Made by a program: the position numbers and the translations under genes
Part shown: piece after piece, positions 23,145 through 31,054 of the stretch
Layout: each line of letters starts with the position of its first letter
How positions within the stretch are numbered: position 1 is the first letter of the stretch
Assembly (NCBI GenBank): GCA_050943935.1
Contig: JBMNQC010000004.1
Location: 114,640-178,639 of the forward strand
Reading direction: 5' to 3'
Source: Heteroscillospira sp050943935
GTDB lineage: Bacteria; Bacillota; Clostridia; Oscillospirales; Oscillospiraceae
DNA: 64,000 nucleotides
The notes under the pieces: model-generated
Database searches by the model: none
What the model was told of the DNA's origin: nothing
The model's input: the letters and a program-made list of their open reading frames with translations, nothing else

Positions 23145-23981
23145 TTATTTGTGTTTCCCTTTTCCGTGGGTCATGCTTGCTTTTCCCCGCTGGTTCATCG
23201 GATTTTTCAAGTGTTTGGACAGCTTCAAAATCTCAATCAAGGTCACAAACTGCTCCATTGAGATGGCGTCATAGTCCACACCGTACTGCCGAAGAAAAAT
23301 CCTTGCCCGCTTTTCATCGTCGCTGCCCTCATAGTTCATGGCCTCTTGCAGTTGCTTTTGGGCTTCAAGGGCAACGGATGGGGCGTCTGCCGTGGTAGTA
23401 TCGTCCCGGTGAGCCTCCCGAATGTCACGGAGTATGGTCGTCAAATCCTCAGAGATCACATGACCGAAGTATTCATCCTCCCGCACCTGCGCCAGTTCCA
23501 AAGTCCGCAGATGCAGATCGTCAGCGTTTCCCTCCTGCTTCAACAGCACCATTTGACGGACAGATTCAAGAACAACGTTCATGTCGTTGATCCTCATATC
23601 CGCAATCCGATCCACGAAAATCTCACCGTCCAGCATCATGCGCTGAAAATCCTTGTGGCATATAATTTCTGACAGCAGCCGCTTATTGAACTTTCCTTCT
23701 TTCAAAACATCAATCGCATCATCACTCAAATGCAGAGCGTTCAACTCTGCGTTTGGGTGATTTTTTTGTTCCGTCATGCCCAGCAGATAATCCGTGGATA
23801 CACTGTAGAACTTCGCCAGCGTCACGATAGCAAAGAGACTGATGTCCTTGAAATCGTCGTTTTCATATTTGCCCAGAGCCGACTTGGAAAGCCCGGTCTG
23901 CTCCGCAAGCTGTTCCAGCGTCAGTCTGCGCTCCACCCGCAAATCCTTCAATTTTTCCTGTATGGTTAAGGTCGTATTCAT
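23145..23981 (-). CDS. XRE-family transcriptional regulator of the element
   Basis: A 278-residue protein. Residues about 8-65 are a helix-turn-helix of the Cro/C1 type (LKDLRVERRLTLEQLAEQTGLSKSALGKYEND), followed by a long helical domain of unknown fold and a basic tail (GKASMTHGKGKHK). Such regulators sit at one end of many Firmicutes conjugative elements and repress excision or transfer genes. ATG 23981 follows GGGGGACACGG. It is divergent from the rest of the element, and the palindromes at 24210-24255 lie in the shared control region. Confidence 0.88.
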   Translation of the reverse strand: MNTTLTIQEKLKDLRVERRLTLEQLAEQTGLSKSALGKYENDDFKDISLFAIVTLAKFYSVSTDYLLGMTEQKNHPNAELNALHLSDDAIDVLKEGKFNKRLLSEIICHKDFQRMMLDGEIFVDRIADMRINDMNVVLESVRQMVLLKQEGNADDLHLRTLELAQVREDEYFGHVISEDLTTILRDIREAHRDDTTTADAPSVALEAQKQLQEAMNYEGSDDEKRARIFLRQYGVDYDAISMEQFVTLIEILKLSKHLKNPMNQRGKASMTHGKGKHK

Positions 23982-24209
23982 ACCGTGTCCCCCTTGCGCC
24001 CGTTGGTATTGTTCGTTATTTCCATTATATCACAGCTTGTCCATAAGCGTGGAAATATTCGCTTTTGGATGCCAATTTCCGACCTTTTGGATATACGGGA
24101 ACGGTCATATATTTTCGCTAAAATGTAATTGTCAACAGACATTGCAGCTTGAAAACCACATGACCGTCCGAATGAGATATGCCGACTGGTGAAGCACCGC
24201 CAAGACCTT

Positions 24210-24255
24210 ACCTCTGGTCACCGTGACCAGAGGTGACTTCGGGACAAATTGTCCC
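24210..24255. promoter_or_regulatory. Two adjacent perfect palindromes (operator or oriT candidate)
   Basis: ACCTCTGGTCAC and GTGACCAGAGGT (24210-24234) form 12-bp arms around one base. GGGACAA and TTGTCCC (24241-24255) form 7-bp arms around one base. They lie in the 660-base noncoding stretch between the XRE regulator and the first plus-strand gene of the element. The rest of 23982-24645 shows no convincing gene. Confidence 0.6.
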
Positions 24256-24645
24256 AAAGCTAAGAGCGTGCCAAGGCCGGGGATACGCCGGGGTGAGATT
24301 CCCGGGCAGGAACGACGTTCGGGAAGAACGGCACTTAAAAATGCAACTCAAAATCAAGCCATGTGAAATCAGCGAACATTCCGCAATCTGAGTATTGCTA
24401 ACCACACCAAAGAGCGTTGCGCCGAACAGCGCACACGGTACGGCATCCGGCGTGGATGTTCGCCGTTTCGCATGACTTCACACAAAACTGTGAAACCGAA
24501 AGACCGCCCTACTGGACAGGGCATCATGGGCGGCAATCTGAGCGGAAATTCACTTTCAGAAAAACAACGCTCCACAGCGAACAGAGCTTGCCGTTGGGCA
24601 TATCCGGTTCACTGCGGAGACTACGAAAAAAGGATGATTTTCAGT

Positions 24646-24876
24646 ATGAAGAATGACGAGAATTACAGAAACGAAATCAAAGCCTACATCGTCCGGGCTG
24701 GTATGACCATGAGCGAGGTGGTAGACATTCTGGCTGACGAATACGGTTGGAGCAGCAGCGTCCCCAACCTGTCCGGAAAACTCAAGCGTGGTTCTCTCCG
24801 CTACGGCGAGGCCGTGGAGCTGGCCGATGTGCTGGGGTATGACCTCGTTTGGGTCAAACGCAGGGAGGGCAGATAA
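24646..24876 (+). CDS. Small element protein, probable DNA-binding
   Basis: 76 residues: MKNDENYRNEIKAYIVRAGM, then MSEVVDILADEYGWS, a basic loop NLSGKLKRGSLRYGEAVELADVLGY and a basic end VKRREGR. The helical pattern with a conserved serine/lysine turn resembles small HTH proteins that precede resolvases in Firmicutes elements. ATG 24646 is used because homologous-looking sequence starts there; upstream in-frame codons are poor. Its TAA overlaps the start region of the resolvase. The exact family is not recognised with certainty. Confidence 0.65.
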   Translation: MKNDENYRNEIKAYIVRAGMTMSEVVDILADEYGWSSSVPNLSGKLKRGSLRYGEAVELADVLGYDLVWVKRREGR

Positions 24877-24877
24877 T

Positions 24878-25489
24878 ATCGCAGGAATTACTTACGGATA
24901 TATTCGTGTCAGCACCAAGGAGCAGAACGAGGATCGGCAGGTCATCGCCATGCGGGAAGTCGGCGTACCGGACAGAAATATTTACAGGGACAAGCAATCC
25001 GGCAAAGACTTTGACCGCCCGCAGTACAAAAAGCTGCTCCGAAAAATGAAAAAAGACGATCTGCTCTACATTAAGAGCATCGACCGTCTGGGACGCAACT
25101 ATACAGAAATATTAGAGCAATGGCGTTTCCTTATCAAAGAGAAATGCATTGATATTGTGGTGCTGGATATGCCCCTGCTGGACACCCGGCGGGGAAAAGA
25201 TTTGCTGGGGACTTTTCTCAGCGATATTGTGCTGCAAGTGCTGTCCTTTGTAGCGGAAAACGAGCGCACCAACATTCGCCAGAGACAGGCGGAGGGCATC
25301 GCAGCGGCGAAAGCCAAGGGCATTCGGTTTGGGCGGCCACCCAAGCCGCTGCCTGAAAACTTTCATTCTGCCTATCAGCGTTGGAAGAGCGGAGAAATCA
25401 CCGGGACGGCGGCAGCAAAGGAATGCGGAATGCCGCTGGCTACCTTCCGCTACCGGGCGGAGATTTACGAAAATGCCAAGTTGTTGTAA
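24878..25489 (+). CDS. Resolvase-type serine recombinase
   Basis: About 203 residues. The resolvase N-terminus (YGYIRVSTKEQNEDRQ) carries the catalytic serine, followed by DKQSGKDFDRPQYKKLL, IKSIDRLGRNYTEI and the helix with NERTNIRQRQAEGIAAAKAKG. The C-terminal HTH is GTAAAKECGMPLATFRYR. The catalytic residues look intact. No ATG, GTG or TTG lies at the expected start: the codon where relatives would begin (..AGITYGY) is ATC at 24878, right after the upstream stop. Translation may begin there, or at an upstream in-frame ATG such as 24839. It may resolve cointegrates or invert DNA within the element. Confidence 0.85.
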   Translation: MAGITYGYIRVSTKEQNEDRQVIAMREVGVPDRNIYRDKQSGKDFDRPQYKKLLRKMKKDDLLYIKSIDRLGRNYTEILEQWRFLIKEKCIDIVVLDMPLLDTRRGKDLLGTFLSDIVLQVLSFVAENERTNIRQRQAEGIAAAKAKGIRFGRPPKPLPENFHSAYQRWKSGEITGTAAAKECGMPLATFRYRAEIYENAKLL

Positions 25490-25507
25490 AGGGGGGGGAT
25501 TTACAGG

Positions 25508-25657
25508 AATGTGTACCTTTCTGTAAATCATCACAGAAATTTAAACACAGTTATTATAGCACAACGCAACAAGATTTTCTATATAAAAATGGCGAAATCA
25601 TTCACGATTTAGTGAACAGGAAAATGTGCGTTTTCACCTTGCAGAAAGGTACACATT
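25508..25657. repeat. 16-bp perfect inverted repeats bounding 118 bp before the cargo cassette
   Basis: AATGTGTACCTTTCTG (25508-25523) recurs as its exact reverse complement CAGAAAGGTACACATT (25642-25657). The AT-rich segment between them holds no gene. The second arm ends 20 bases before the first cargo gene, so it lies in its promoter or leader. It could be a small inserted element with terminal repeats or a regulatory stem. Confidence 0.7.
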
Positions 25658-25677
25658 TTTGTTGGGGGACATGCACC

Positions 25678-26457
25678 ATGAAGATTGTAGCAATACTGTT
25701 CGGCTACGCGATCATTTTTGTGTTTTTCTTCTGGCTGGCCAAAACGATTGGCCGCGCAGTGAATCGGAAGAAAACTGCAACAGCCTTCCGCAGCCATGCT
25801 GTGGATCGCGCCAGCGTAAATAAGGCGTCAAGTTTCAGCGACATTCAGAGCATTTTCAAGTCAGTGATCTCGTGCAAGCGCTGCGGCGCCAAACTTCGGG
25901 TTCCCTGCAACAGGGGAATCATTGAGGTGAACTGTCCTAAATGTGGAAATAAATTTCGGCACGACAGCGGGGCAAAGGATAAGGCAGCAGCAAAATCGTC
26001 CACGCCCACAAATCCACCCAAATCATCTAAATCCACCGACGAGTTGGACAACTACCGGCCAGGCGGAGCCTTGCGAAGGGAAATCAACCCAAATCCCACC
26101 AGCGATCGGGAAGCGCTTTTGAACCTCATCGCCACCTGGGCAGCTGCCTGTATAAGAACCCAGCTTTTTGACCGCACCAGCGGCCTTTGGCAGATGGTGC
26201 AAAAGCGCGGGGGCAGTCTCCAGTCGGCGAGTATAAACTTTGCTGCCTGTCAGGTGAATTTCGATTTCCGTTTTTCCAATGCTCCGGCACCGGGACACAC
26301 TTTCCAATACAGCTACAATGAGATAACCAACGAAGAAGGAAAAGCCCCCATCTTCCTCAACAATATGGAGATTGAATGGGTACGTTGCGCTGCGCTGTCC
26401 CACTTGGCAGACACGGCCCCCGGCGCTAAGATGAAAAACGGACGTATCTGGTATTAA
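25678..26457 (+). CDS. Cargo protein 1: membrane-anchored zinc-ribbon protein of unknown function
   Basis: 259 residues from ATG 25678 (GGGGGAC upstream). The N-terminus is a transmembrane helix (VAILFGYAIIFVFFFWLA). Around residue 62 a zinc-ribbon follows: CKRCGAKLRVPC, then CPKCGNKF. A polar linker rich in K, S, P and T leads to a C-terminal domain of about 140 residues (NLIATWAAACIRTQLFDRTSG, FDFRFSNAPAPGHTFQYSYNEI) that I do not recognise. It is the first gene of a three-gene set inside the mobile element. The topology suggests a cytoplasmic domain tethered to the membrane. Confidence 0.7.
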   Translation: MKIVAILFGYAIIFVFFFWLAKTIGRAVNRKKTATAFRSHAVDRASVNKASSFSDIQSIFKSVISCKRCGAKLRVPCNRGIIEVNCPKCGNKFRHDSGAKDKAAAKSSTPTNPPKSSKSTDELDNYRPGGALRREINPNPTSDREALLNLIATWAAACIRTQLFDRTSGLWQMVQKRGGSLQSASINFAACQVNFDFRFSNAPAPGHTFQYSYNEITNEEGKAPIFLNNMEIEWVRCAALSHLADTAPGAKMKNGRIWY

Positions 26458-26517
26458 AAAGCAAGCCTGCTGAATTTACAATTCGGAGGACTAAAACAAA
26501 AGGAGAGGAAATGAATT

Positions 26518-26691
26518 ATGAATTCCAGCGATTACAACAAATACCTTGCATCCATTAAGGCGGCCAATGACTGCGAGGCATCTCGCGCACGGGAGCTTTT
26601 GAGGCAAATTCAGGCAGACATGATTGCGCGGTATGGCTCGGGCGATAGGGATGTGGATTACTTAATCCGTCAGTTTCGCTACAATGTATAA
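26518..26691 (+). CDS. Cargo protein 2: 57-residue protein of unknown function
   Basis: A short frame starting at ATG 26518 with a strong AAGGAGAGG site, ending 13 bases before the next gene. The protein is helical and charged (NKYLASIKAANDCEASRARE, LLRQIQADMIARYG, YLIRQFRYNV). There is no membrane segment and no family is recognised. Its place between two zinc-ribbon genes, with tight spacing and a good ribosome-binding site, supports it as a real gene of the cassette. Confidence 0.6.
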   Translation: MNSSDYNKYLASIKAANDCEASRARELLRQIQADMIARYGSGDRDVDYLIRQFRYNV

Positions 26692-26704
26692 GGGGGCGTG
26701 AAAC

Positions 26705-27958
26705 GTGGCTGCAAAGTGTGATTTGTGCGGTGGCGCACTTATTATGGGCGCCGACGGCCAAAGCGCCACATGCAAAACCTGCGGGATGGAGTATTCTGTT
26801 GAACGGGTGCGGGAACTGATGGCCTTGGATACAGTTGCGGTGGCCCCCCAAGCCGACAGGCAGGAGCAAGCGACGACGTGCGTGCTGTTCGATGACTATC
26901 ATGCGGTGCTACTGGAGTTGTTTGAAGAGCACACAGGCATCTCTGCGGCGGATATGTCGCTTGATGAAGAGGAATTGGAACACGCTGTATTCGACATGAT
27001 CCCTCTTGCATCAAAAGTCTCGACAATCGACTTTGGGGATTATGCTATTATAGCGACGACAAAGGGCGTGATGACCAAAGTGCTGGATGCAGCCATGCGC
27101 AAAACGCTCTCCCGTTATAAAAAGGGACAGAGAGGTGCAAAGCTTTGGTGCCGCATATTCCTTTCTACACATTATAGAGACGAATTTATCCAGTTTGTTT
27201 TACCAGACAATGTGCTTTGGGAGGTCTCAGGGCTTTCAGAAGGGACACTGGAACAGGCCGTGGCCGAGCTGCAGCAGGAGCTCCCCTTCGGAATTGCGCT
27301 AAAGGGGCGAAACGATATCGTGCAGAATACCGCGCCGACGCCCGCATTGCAGGAAGATGTGCTTGAAGCGACCTGGGAGGAAACTTCAGATGCCGATGTT
27401 GCTGCCCAACCACCAGAAATGTTTCATATGACAGGCAAATGCGAGTATTACGGTTCTGTAATCAGAGGGGAGGAATCAAGCGCAAATTTTGATGTGGTAA
27501 AAGCTATTGCGTTATGTGAAAAAGCTGACGCAGCCTATAATAGAAATAGCATAGGCAAAGCAATAAGTTACCTCGAAGAGGCCTTGAGATATGATGCGGA
27601 CAATTATATAGTATGGAACAAATTGGGTAGAGCTTATAGGGCATTAAGCTATCTGGACGAAGCAAGAAAGTGTTACCAAAAGGCACTTGAAATAAAACCT
27701 GGTGCTATTGATGTGATTGCAAATATTGGGGTTCTCGAGTTTTCATGTAATAATTATCAGCTTGCGTATCAATATTGCAAACAAGCTTTTGAAGTAGGAG
27801 GAGCAACACGAGCAGATAACGCAGTATACGCAGCGAACTACGCCATGATGATAGCTAAAATTGGAGATAAGGAAGAAGCTCTTAGAGTATTAGAAATAGC
27901 ACGAAAAAGAGGGTATCGCAATTACACTACACTCAAAAGAATGATAAGACAAAACTAA
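26705..27958 (+). CDS. Cargo protein 3: zinc-ribbon and TPR-repeat protein
   Basis: 417 residues from GTG 26705 (AGGGGGCG upstream). An N-terminal zinc ribbon (CDLCGGALIMG, CKTCGMEYS) is followed by an unrecognised middle domain (about 60-215) and, from about residue 265, TPR-like helices (NSIGKAISYLEEALRYDADN, YIVWNKLGRAYRALSYLDEA, RKCYQKALEIKPGAIDV). TPRs bind protein partners. Base composition shifts sharply near 27,420: the TPR half is AT-rich while the first half is not, suggesting a fused or recombined gene. It is probably cotranscribed with cargo proteins 1 and 2. Confidence 0.75.
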   Translation: MAAKCDLCGGALIMGADGQSATCKTCGMEYSVERVRELMALDTVAVAPQADRQEQATTCVLFDDYHAVLLELFEEHTGISAADMSLDEEELEHAVFDMIPLASKVSTIDFGDYAIIATTKGVMTKVLDAAMRKTLSRYKKGQRGAKLWCRIFLSTHYRDEFIQFVLPDNVLWEVSGLSEGTLEQAVAELQQELPFGIALKGRNDIVQNTAPTPALQEDVLEATWEETSDADVAAQPPEMFHMTGKCEYYGSVIRGEESSANFDVVKAIALCEKADAAYNRNSIGKAISYLEEALRYDADNYIVWNKLGRAYRALSYLDEARKCYQKALEIKPGAIDVIANIGVLEFSCNNYQLAYQYCKQAFEVGGATRADNAVYAANYAMMIAKIGDKEEALRVLEIARKRGYRNYTTLKRMIRQN

Positions 27959-27968
27959 ATAAAAAAAC

Positions 27969-28018
27969 AAGCCAAAAGCGGCCAACCGTAACAAGTTGGT
28001 TTCTTTTGGCTTACTTAT
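27969..28018 (+). terminator. Terminator of the cargo cassette
   Basis: Outer arms AAGCCAAAAG (27969-27978) and CTTTTGGCTT (28003-28012), inner CCAAC/GTTGG, then a T-rich stretch. Between here and 28,345 there is no convincing gene; an imperfect palindrome CCTTAGTGTA/TATACTAAGG sits at 28321-28342. Confidence 0.75.
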
Positions 28019-28344
28019 TTTTAAGAAGAGGCACCGCCATGAGGCTAAAATCAGCACCGATGTCAAGCCCAATTGAGATGTAGAAACGTCGTTCGTTTCT
28101 CATATTCTATCCTTCTTCCCGTTAATGGTTACAGGGATTTCTTTTTGAAATAGTGTGATATATCCTCGTACGGAATCCCGAAATAGACAAATAGACCCCA
28201 ACCGGCCAAATCATGAAACATAACTGTGGGGATAGACTGATCTCAGTATGATTTCATGACTGGCTTTTGTCGATGAGAGCCTGTTGCCCAGAAGGCTTTG
28301 CCAGTGAAGCTGTCTTTATCCCTTAGTGTAATTATACTAAGGGC

Positions 28345-28591
28345 GCACTTCTATCTGGCCCGCCGGGAATTGAAACCCTATCTGGAGGAGGGCGGCAAGC
28401 TGCCTGTGGCCCAATGGGAGGCAGAGCGTACCCGGCTGAAACAGGAGTATGCGGCGGAGAGCGAGGCATACAAGCCCATTCTTGCCGATTTGAAAAGCTT
28501 GCGGCAAATCCAGTACGCCGTCGATAGCGCCCGCCATGAGCAGGAGCGCAGCGAACAGGCGCAGAACCGAAAATACGAACAGGAACGATGA
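28345..28591 (+). pseudogene. C-terminal remnant of a relaxase (mobilisation protein)
   Basis: The readable frame gives FYLARRELKPYLEEGGKLPV, then a charged helical tail ending ARHEQERSEQAQNRKYEQER. This resembles the end of MobA-like relaxases from Firmicutes mobilisable elements. The catalytic N-terminal part (tyrosine and HUH motifs) is absent and the sequence upstream of about 28,345 is unrelated, so it is a truncated leftover. It suggests the cargo cassette replaced the mobilisation region. The assignment rests on resemblance by eye. Confidence 0.55.
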
Positions 28592-28606
28592 AAGGAGAAA
28601 CCGACT

Positions 28607-28822
28607 ATGGAACCAACGAAAGCCAATGTTACGGGTTGCTACCGTGACGCAGAGGGACACCTCTGCGTCCGAAACCTGTCCGCCTACTGGCTACCTGATC
28701 TGACGCTACAACGGGAGATCGGCGGGACGCTGTATATCGTGGATGGCAGCTATGAGGGGACGGAACCCCTCGACCGAAAAATCTGCCGTATCATGGCCCG
28801 GAACATGGAGGATTCCTTATGA
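28607..28822 (+). CDS. TnpW-like small element protein
   Basis: 71 residues from ATG 28607 with AAAGGAG upstream. The segment LTLQREIGGTLYIVDGSYEG, followed by PLDRKICRIMARN, resembles the small transposon-encoded proteins called TnpW that sit just before large serine recombinases in clostridial elements. Function is unknown. The recombinase gene starts 88 bases later. Confidence 0.6.
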   Translation: MEPTKANVTGCYRDAEGHLCVRNLSAYWLPDLTLQREIGGTLYIVDGSYEGTEPLDRKICRIMARNMEDSL

Positions 28823-28910
28823 TGCAAGCTGTACTTCCCCCCCGGCGTATGATATAATAGAAGCACCTAATCCTGTACAGACAGTTGCCCCATTGAAGGA
28901 GGAAACAGAA

Positions 28911-30543
28911 ATGTTAAGGGCAACTGATAAAATCACCGCATTGTATTGCAGACTTTCCCAAGAGGACGATTTGGAGGGCGAGAGCAACTCCATCGGCAAT
29001 CAGCGCATGATGCTGGAACGAGTCGCACGGGAAAACCGCTTTTTCAACCTTCGTTTTTTCACCGATGACGGCTATTCTGGAACCAGCTTTGAACGCCCCG
29101 GCTTTCAGGCTATGCTGGACGAGATTGAGGCTGACCGGGTGGGGGTGGTCATTGTCAAAGACCTCATCCGTTTCGCAAGAAACTCGGCTATGGCGGGAAT
29201 GTATATCAACTTCACCTTTGCCGAGCATGGGGTGCGGTTTATCGCCATCAATGACGGTTATGACACCATCGGCCCCAACAGCATCAACAACGATTTTGCG
29301 GGCATCAAGAACTGGTTCAACGAGTTTTATGCACGGGATACCAGCCGCAAAATCCGGGCGGTCAACAAGTCCAAGGGAGAGCATGGCGAGTGTCTGACCA
29401 CCAATGTCCCCTATGGCTATGTGAAAGACCCGGAGAACAAGAAAAGCTGGCTGGTGGACGAAGAAGCGGCGGCAGTAGTCAAACGGATCTTCAACCTCTG
29501 TATGGAGGGCCGAGGCCCCATGCAGATTGCGAAGCTGCTGCAAGAAGAAAAGGTGCTGACACCTACCGCCTACAAGCGCAGAAAGGGCCGCAAATCGCCC
29601 AACAAAGAGAGCGCAGACCCGTACCAATGGGGAACCAATACCGTTGTCCGCATCTTGGAACGGCAGGAATACACCGGCTGCACCGTCAATTTCAAGACCT
29701 ATACCAACTCCATCTGGGACAAGAAAACACGCCAGAACGCACCCGAAAACCAGTTCGTGTTTTACGGTACGCACCCGGCAATCGTGGAACAGGAAGTGTT
29801 TGACAAGGTACAGCAGATCCGTCAGCAGCGGCACAGACGGGCGAAAACGGGCAAAAGCAATCCGTTCTCCGGGCTGGTGTTCTGCCATGACTGCAAGGCG
29901 AAAATGCACTACTGCACCACCAGCTATTTTGAGAAGCGGCAAGACCACTTTGTTTGTTCCAACTACCGGAGCAACACGGGAACCTGTTCGGCACACTTCA
30001 TCCGGGCGGTGGTTCTGGAAGAAATGGTATGGGCGCATATCAGCGCAGTAATTTACTATGTCAGCCGTTATGAAGATCATTTCCGCAGATGGATGGAGCG
30101 CAGACTGCAAATGCAGAGTGCGGACACGCTGAAACTGCTGAAAGCGCAGCTGGCACAGGCCGAAAAGCGCATTTCTGAGATTGACCGTCTCTACATCAAG
30201 ATTTACGAGGACAACGCCAGCGGCCAGCTTGCGGACGAGCGTTTCGCTATGATGAGCAGAAACTACGATGCCGAGCAAGCCGAGCTGAAAGCGAAAACGG
30301 TTAGTTTGCAGGAAGAAATCGAAGTATAGGAACGACAGATTGATGACCTTGAATCGTTTATCCAGAGGGTACGAAACGGACTTGACTGAACTCACGGCCT
30401 ACGCTCTGCATGAGCTGGTAAAGGCGGTTTATGTGGAGGCCCCGGACAAGTCAAGCGGGCACAGGGTACAGAGAATCCATATCCGCTATGACCTTGTGGG
30501 CTATATCCCGCTGGATGAACTAAAAAAACAGGAAACGGCATGA
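28911..30543 (+). pseudogene. Large serine recombinase (integrase) with disrupted C-terminus
   Basis: ATG 28911 (GAAGGAGG upstream) opens a 472-codon frame. The catalytic domain has YCRLSQEDD (nucleophilic serine) and SIGNQRMMLERVA; the recombinase domain has VPYGYVKDPENKKSWLVDEE; the zinc region has GLVFCHDCKAKMHYCTT and HFVCSNYRSNTGTCSAH. A coiled coil follows. An in-frame TAG at 30327-30329 then interrupts EEIEV-ERQIDDLESFIQRV, and a frameshift near 30,380 moves the rest (DLTELTAYALHELVKAVYVE) to another frame, ending at 30543. Most functional domains are upstream of the stop, so partial activity cannot be excluded. It lies next to attR, as expected of the element's own integrase. Confidence 0.9.
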
Positions 30544-30598
30544 CCCAAAGGCCATGCCATTCCCTGTTAAATACGGATTACTGTTTTATTAGCCGCCG

Positions 30599-30618
30599 CC
30601 TGTTGGGGGTGGTTTTTT
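30599..30618. other. attR: core CCTGTTGG plus right half of the split ruvX terminator
   Basis: Core at 30599-30606, followed by the hairpin arm GGGGGTGGTTTTTT (30605-30618). It lies immediately downstream of the ruvX stop (minus strand, 30622). Confidence 0.85.
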
Positions 30619-30621
30619 CAT

Positions 30622-31029
30622 TCATCTGCTTCCCAGATAACCCTCCAGGATAAGGGAGGCGGCCACGGCGTCCACCTTTTGACGGTGCTTTTTCATTTTA
30701 AGCCCAGAGTCGTGGAGGATGCGGTGGGCGTCTATGCTGGTGCGGCGCTCATCCCAGAGTATCACCTTTGGCGAGCCCAAGCTCTCCAGCAAAACGGCAA
30801 ATTCGCGGCTTTTTTCGGCTCGGGGGCCTTCGGTACCGTCCATGTTTTTGGGAAGTCCCAGGACAAGCTCCGAAACTCCGCGCTCACTACACTCGCGGAC
30901 TATGGACTCCGCGGCGCGCTGCATATTCCACTCGTTGAGGGTCCACGCCTCGCCGCAGATACTGCCCAGCAGGTCGGATACTGCCAGACCTATGCGGGCG
31001 TCACCGTAGTCGATTGCCAGCACACGCAT
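30622..31029 (-). CDS. ruvX: RuvX/YqgF-type Holliday junction resolvase homologue
   Basis: A 135-residue RNase H-fold protein. Signatures are the start MRVLAIDYGDARIGLAVSD, the motif VLGLPKNMDGTEG, WDERRTSIDA and the end VDAVAASLILEGYL, with acidic catalytic residues present. YqgF has been linked to 16S rRNA 5' maturation and to Holliday junction cleavage. ATG 31029 follows GGAGG. It lies 25 bases after folT and so is probably under the THF riboswitch. Its terminator is cut by the mobile element. Confidence 0.95.
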   Translation of the reverse strand: MRVLAIDYGDARIGLAVSDLLGSICGEAWTLNEWNMQRAAESIVRECSERGVSELVLGLPKNMDGTEGPRAEKSREFAVLLESLGSPKVILWDERRTSIDAHRILHDSGLKMKKHRQKVDAVAASLILEGYLGSR

Positions 31030-31054
31030 AAAAAACCTCCAAAAATAAGCGGGA

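Larger units (their letters stand above)
23015..30606. mobile_element. Integrated serine-recombinase element (about 7.6 kb) inserted in the ruvX terminator
   Basis: Both ends carry CCTGTTGG (23015-23022 and 30599-30606). Removing the interval and one core joins AAAAACCACCCCC, TGTT and GGGGGTGGTTTTTT into a perfect 13-bp intrinsic terminator exactly after ruvX, which is strong evidence for precise insertion. Inside are an XRE regulator, a small element protein, a resolvase-type recombinase, a three-gene cargo cassette, a relaxase remnant, a TnpW-like gene and, next to the right end, a large serine recombinase. Conjugation genes are absent and the relaxase is truncated, so it looks like a degraded mobilisable transposon or ICE derivative. 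The recombinase C-terminus is also broken. Confidence 0.9.

Noticed and set aside
28020..28340. A gene between the cargo terminator and the relaxase remnant
   Set aside because: No frame longer than about 60 codons has a start with a ribosome-binding site; the stretch looks like decayed element DNA.
30327..30329. Amber codon read through as pyrrolysine in the integrase
   Set aside because: A frameshift follows about 50 bases later, so readthrough would not restore the protein; simple decay explains both lesions.
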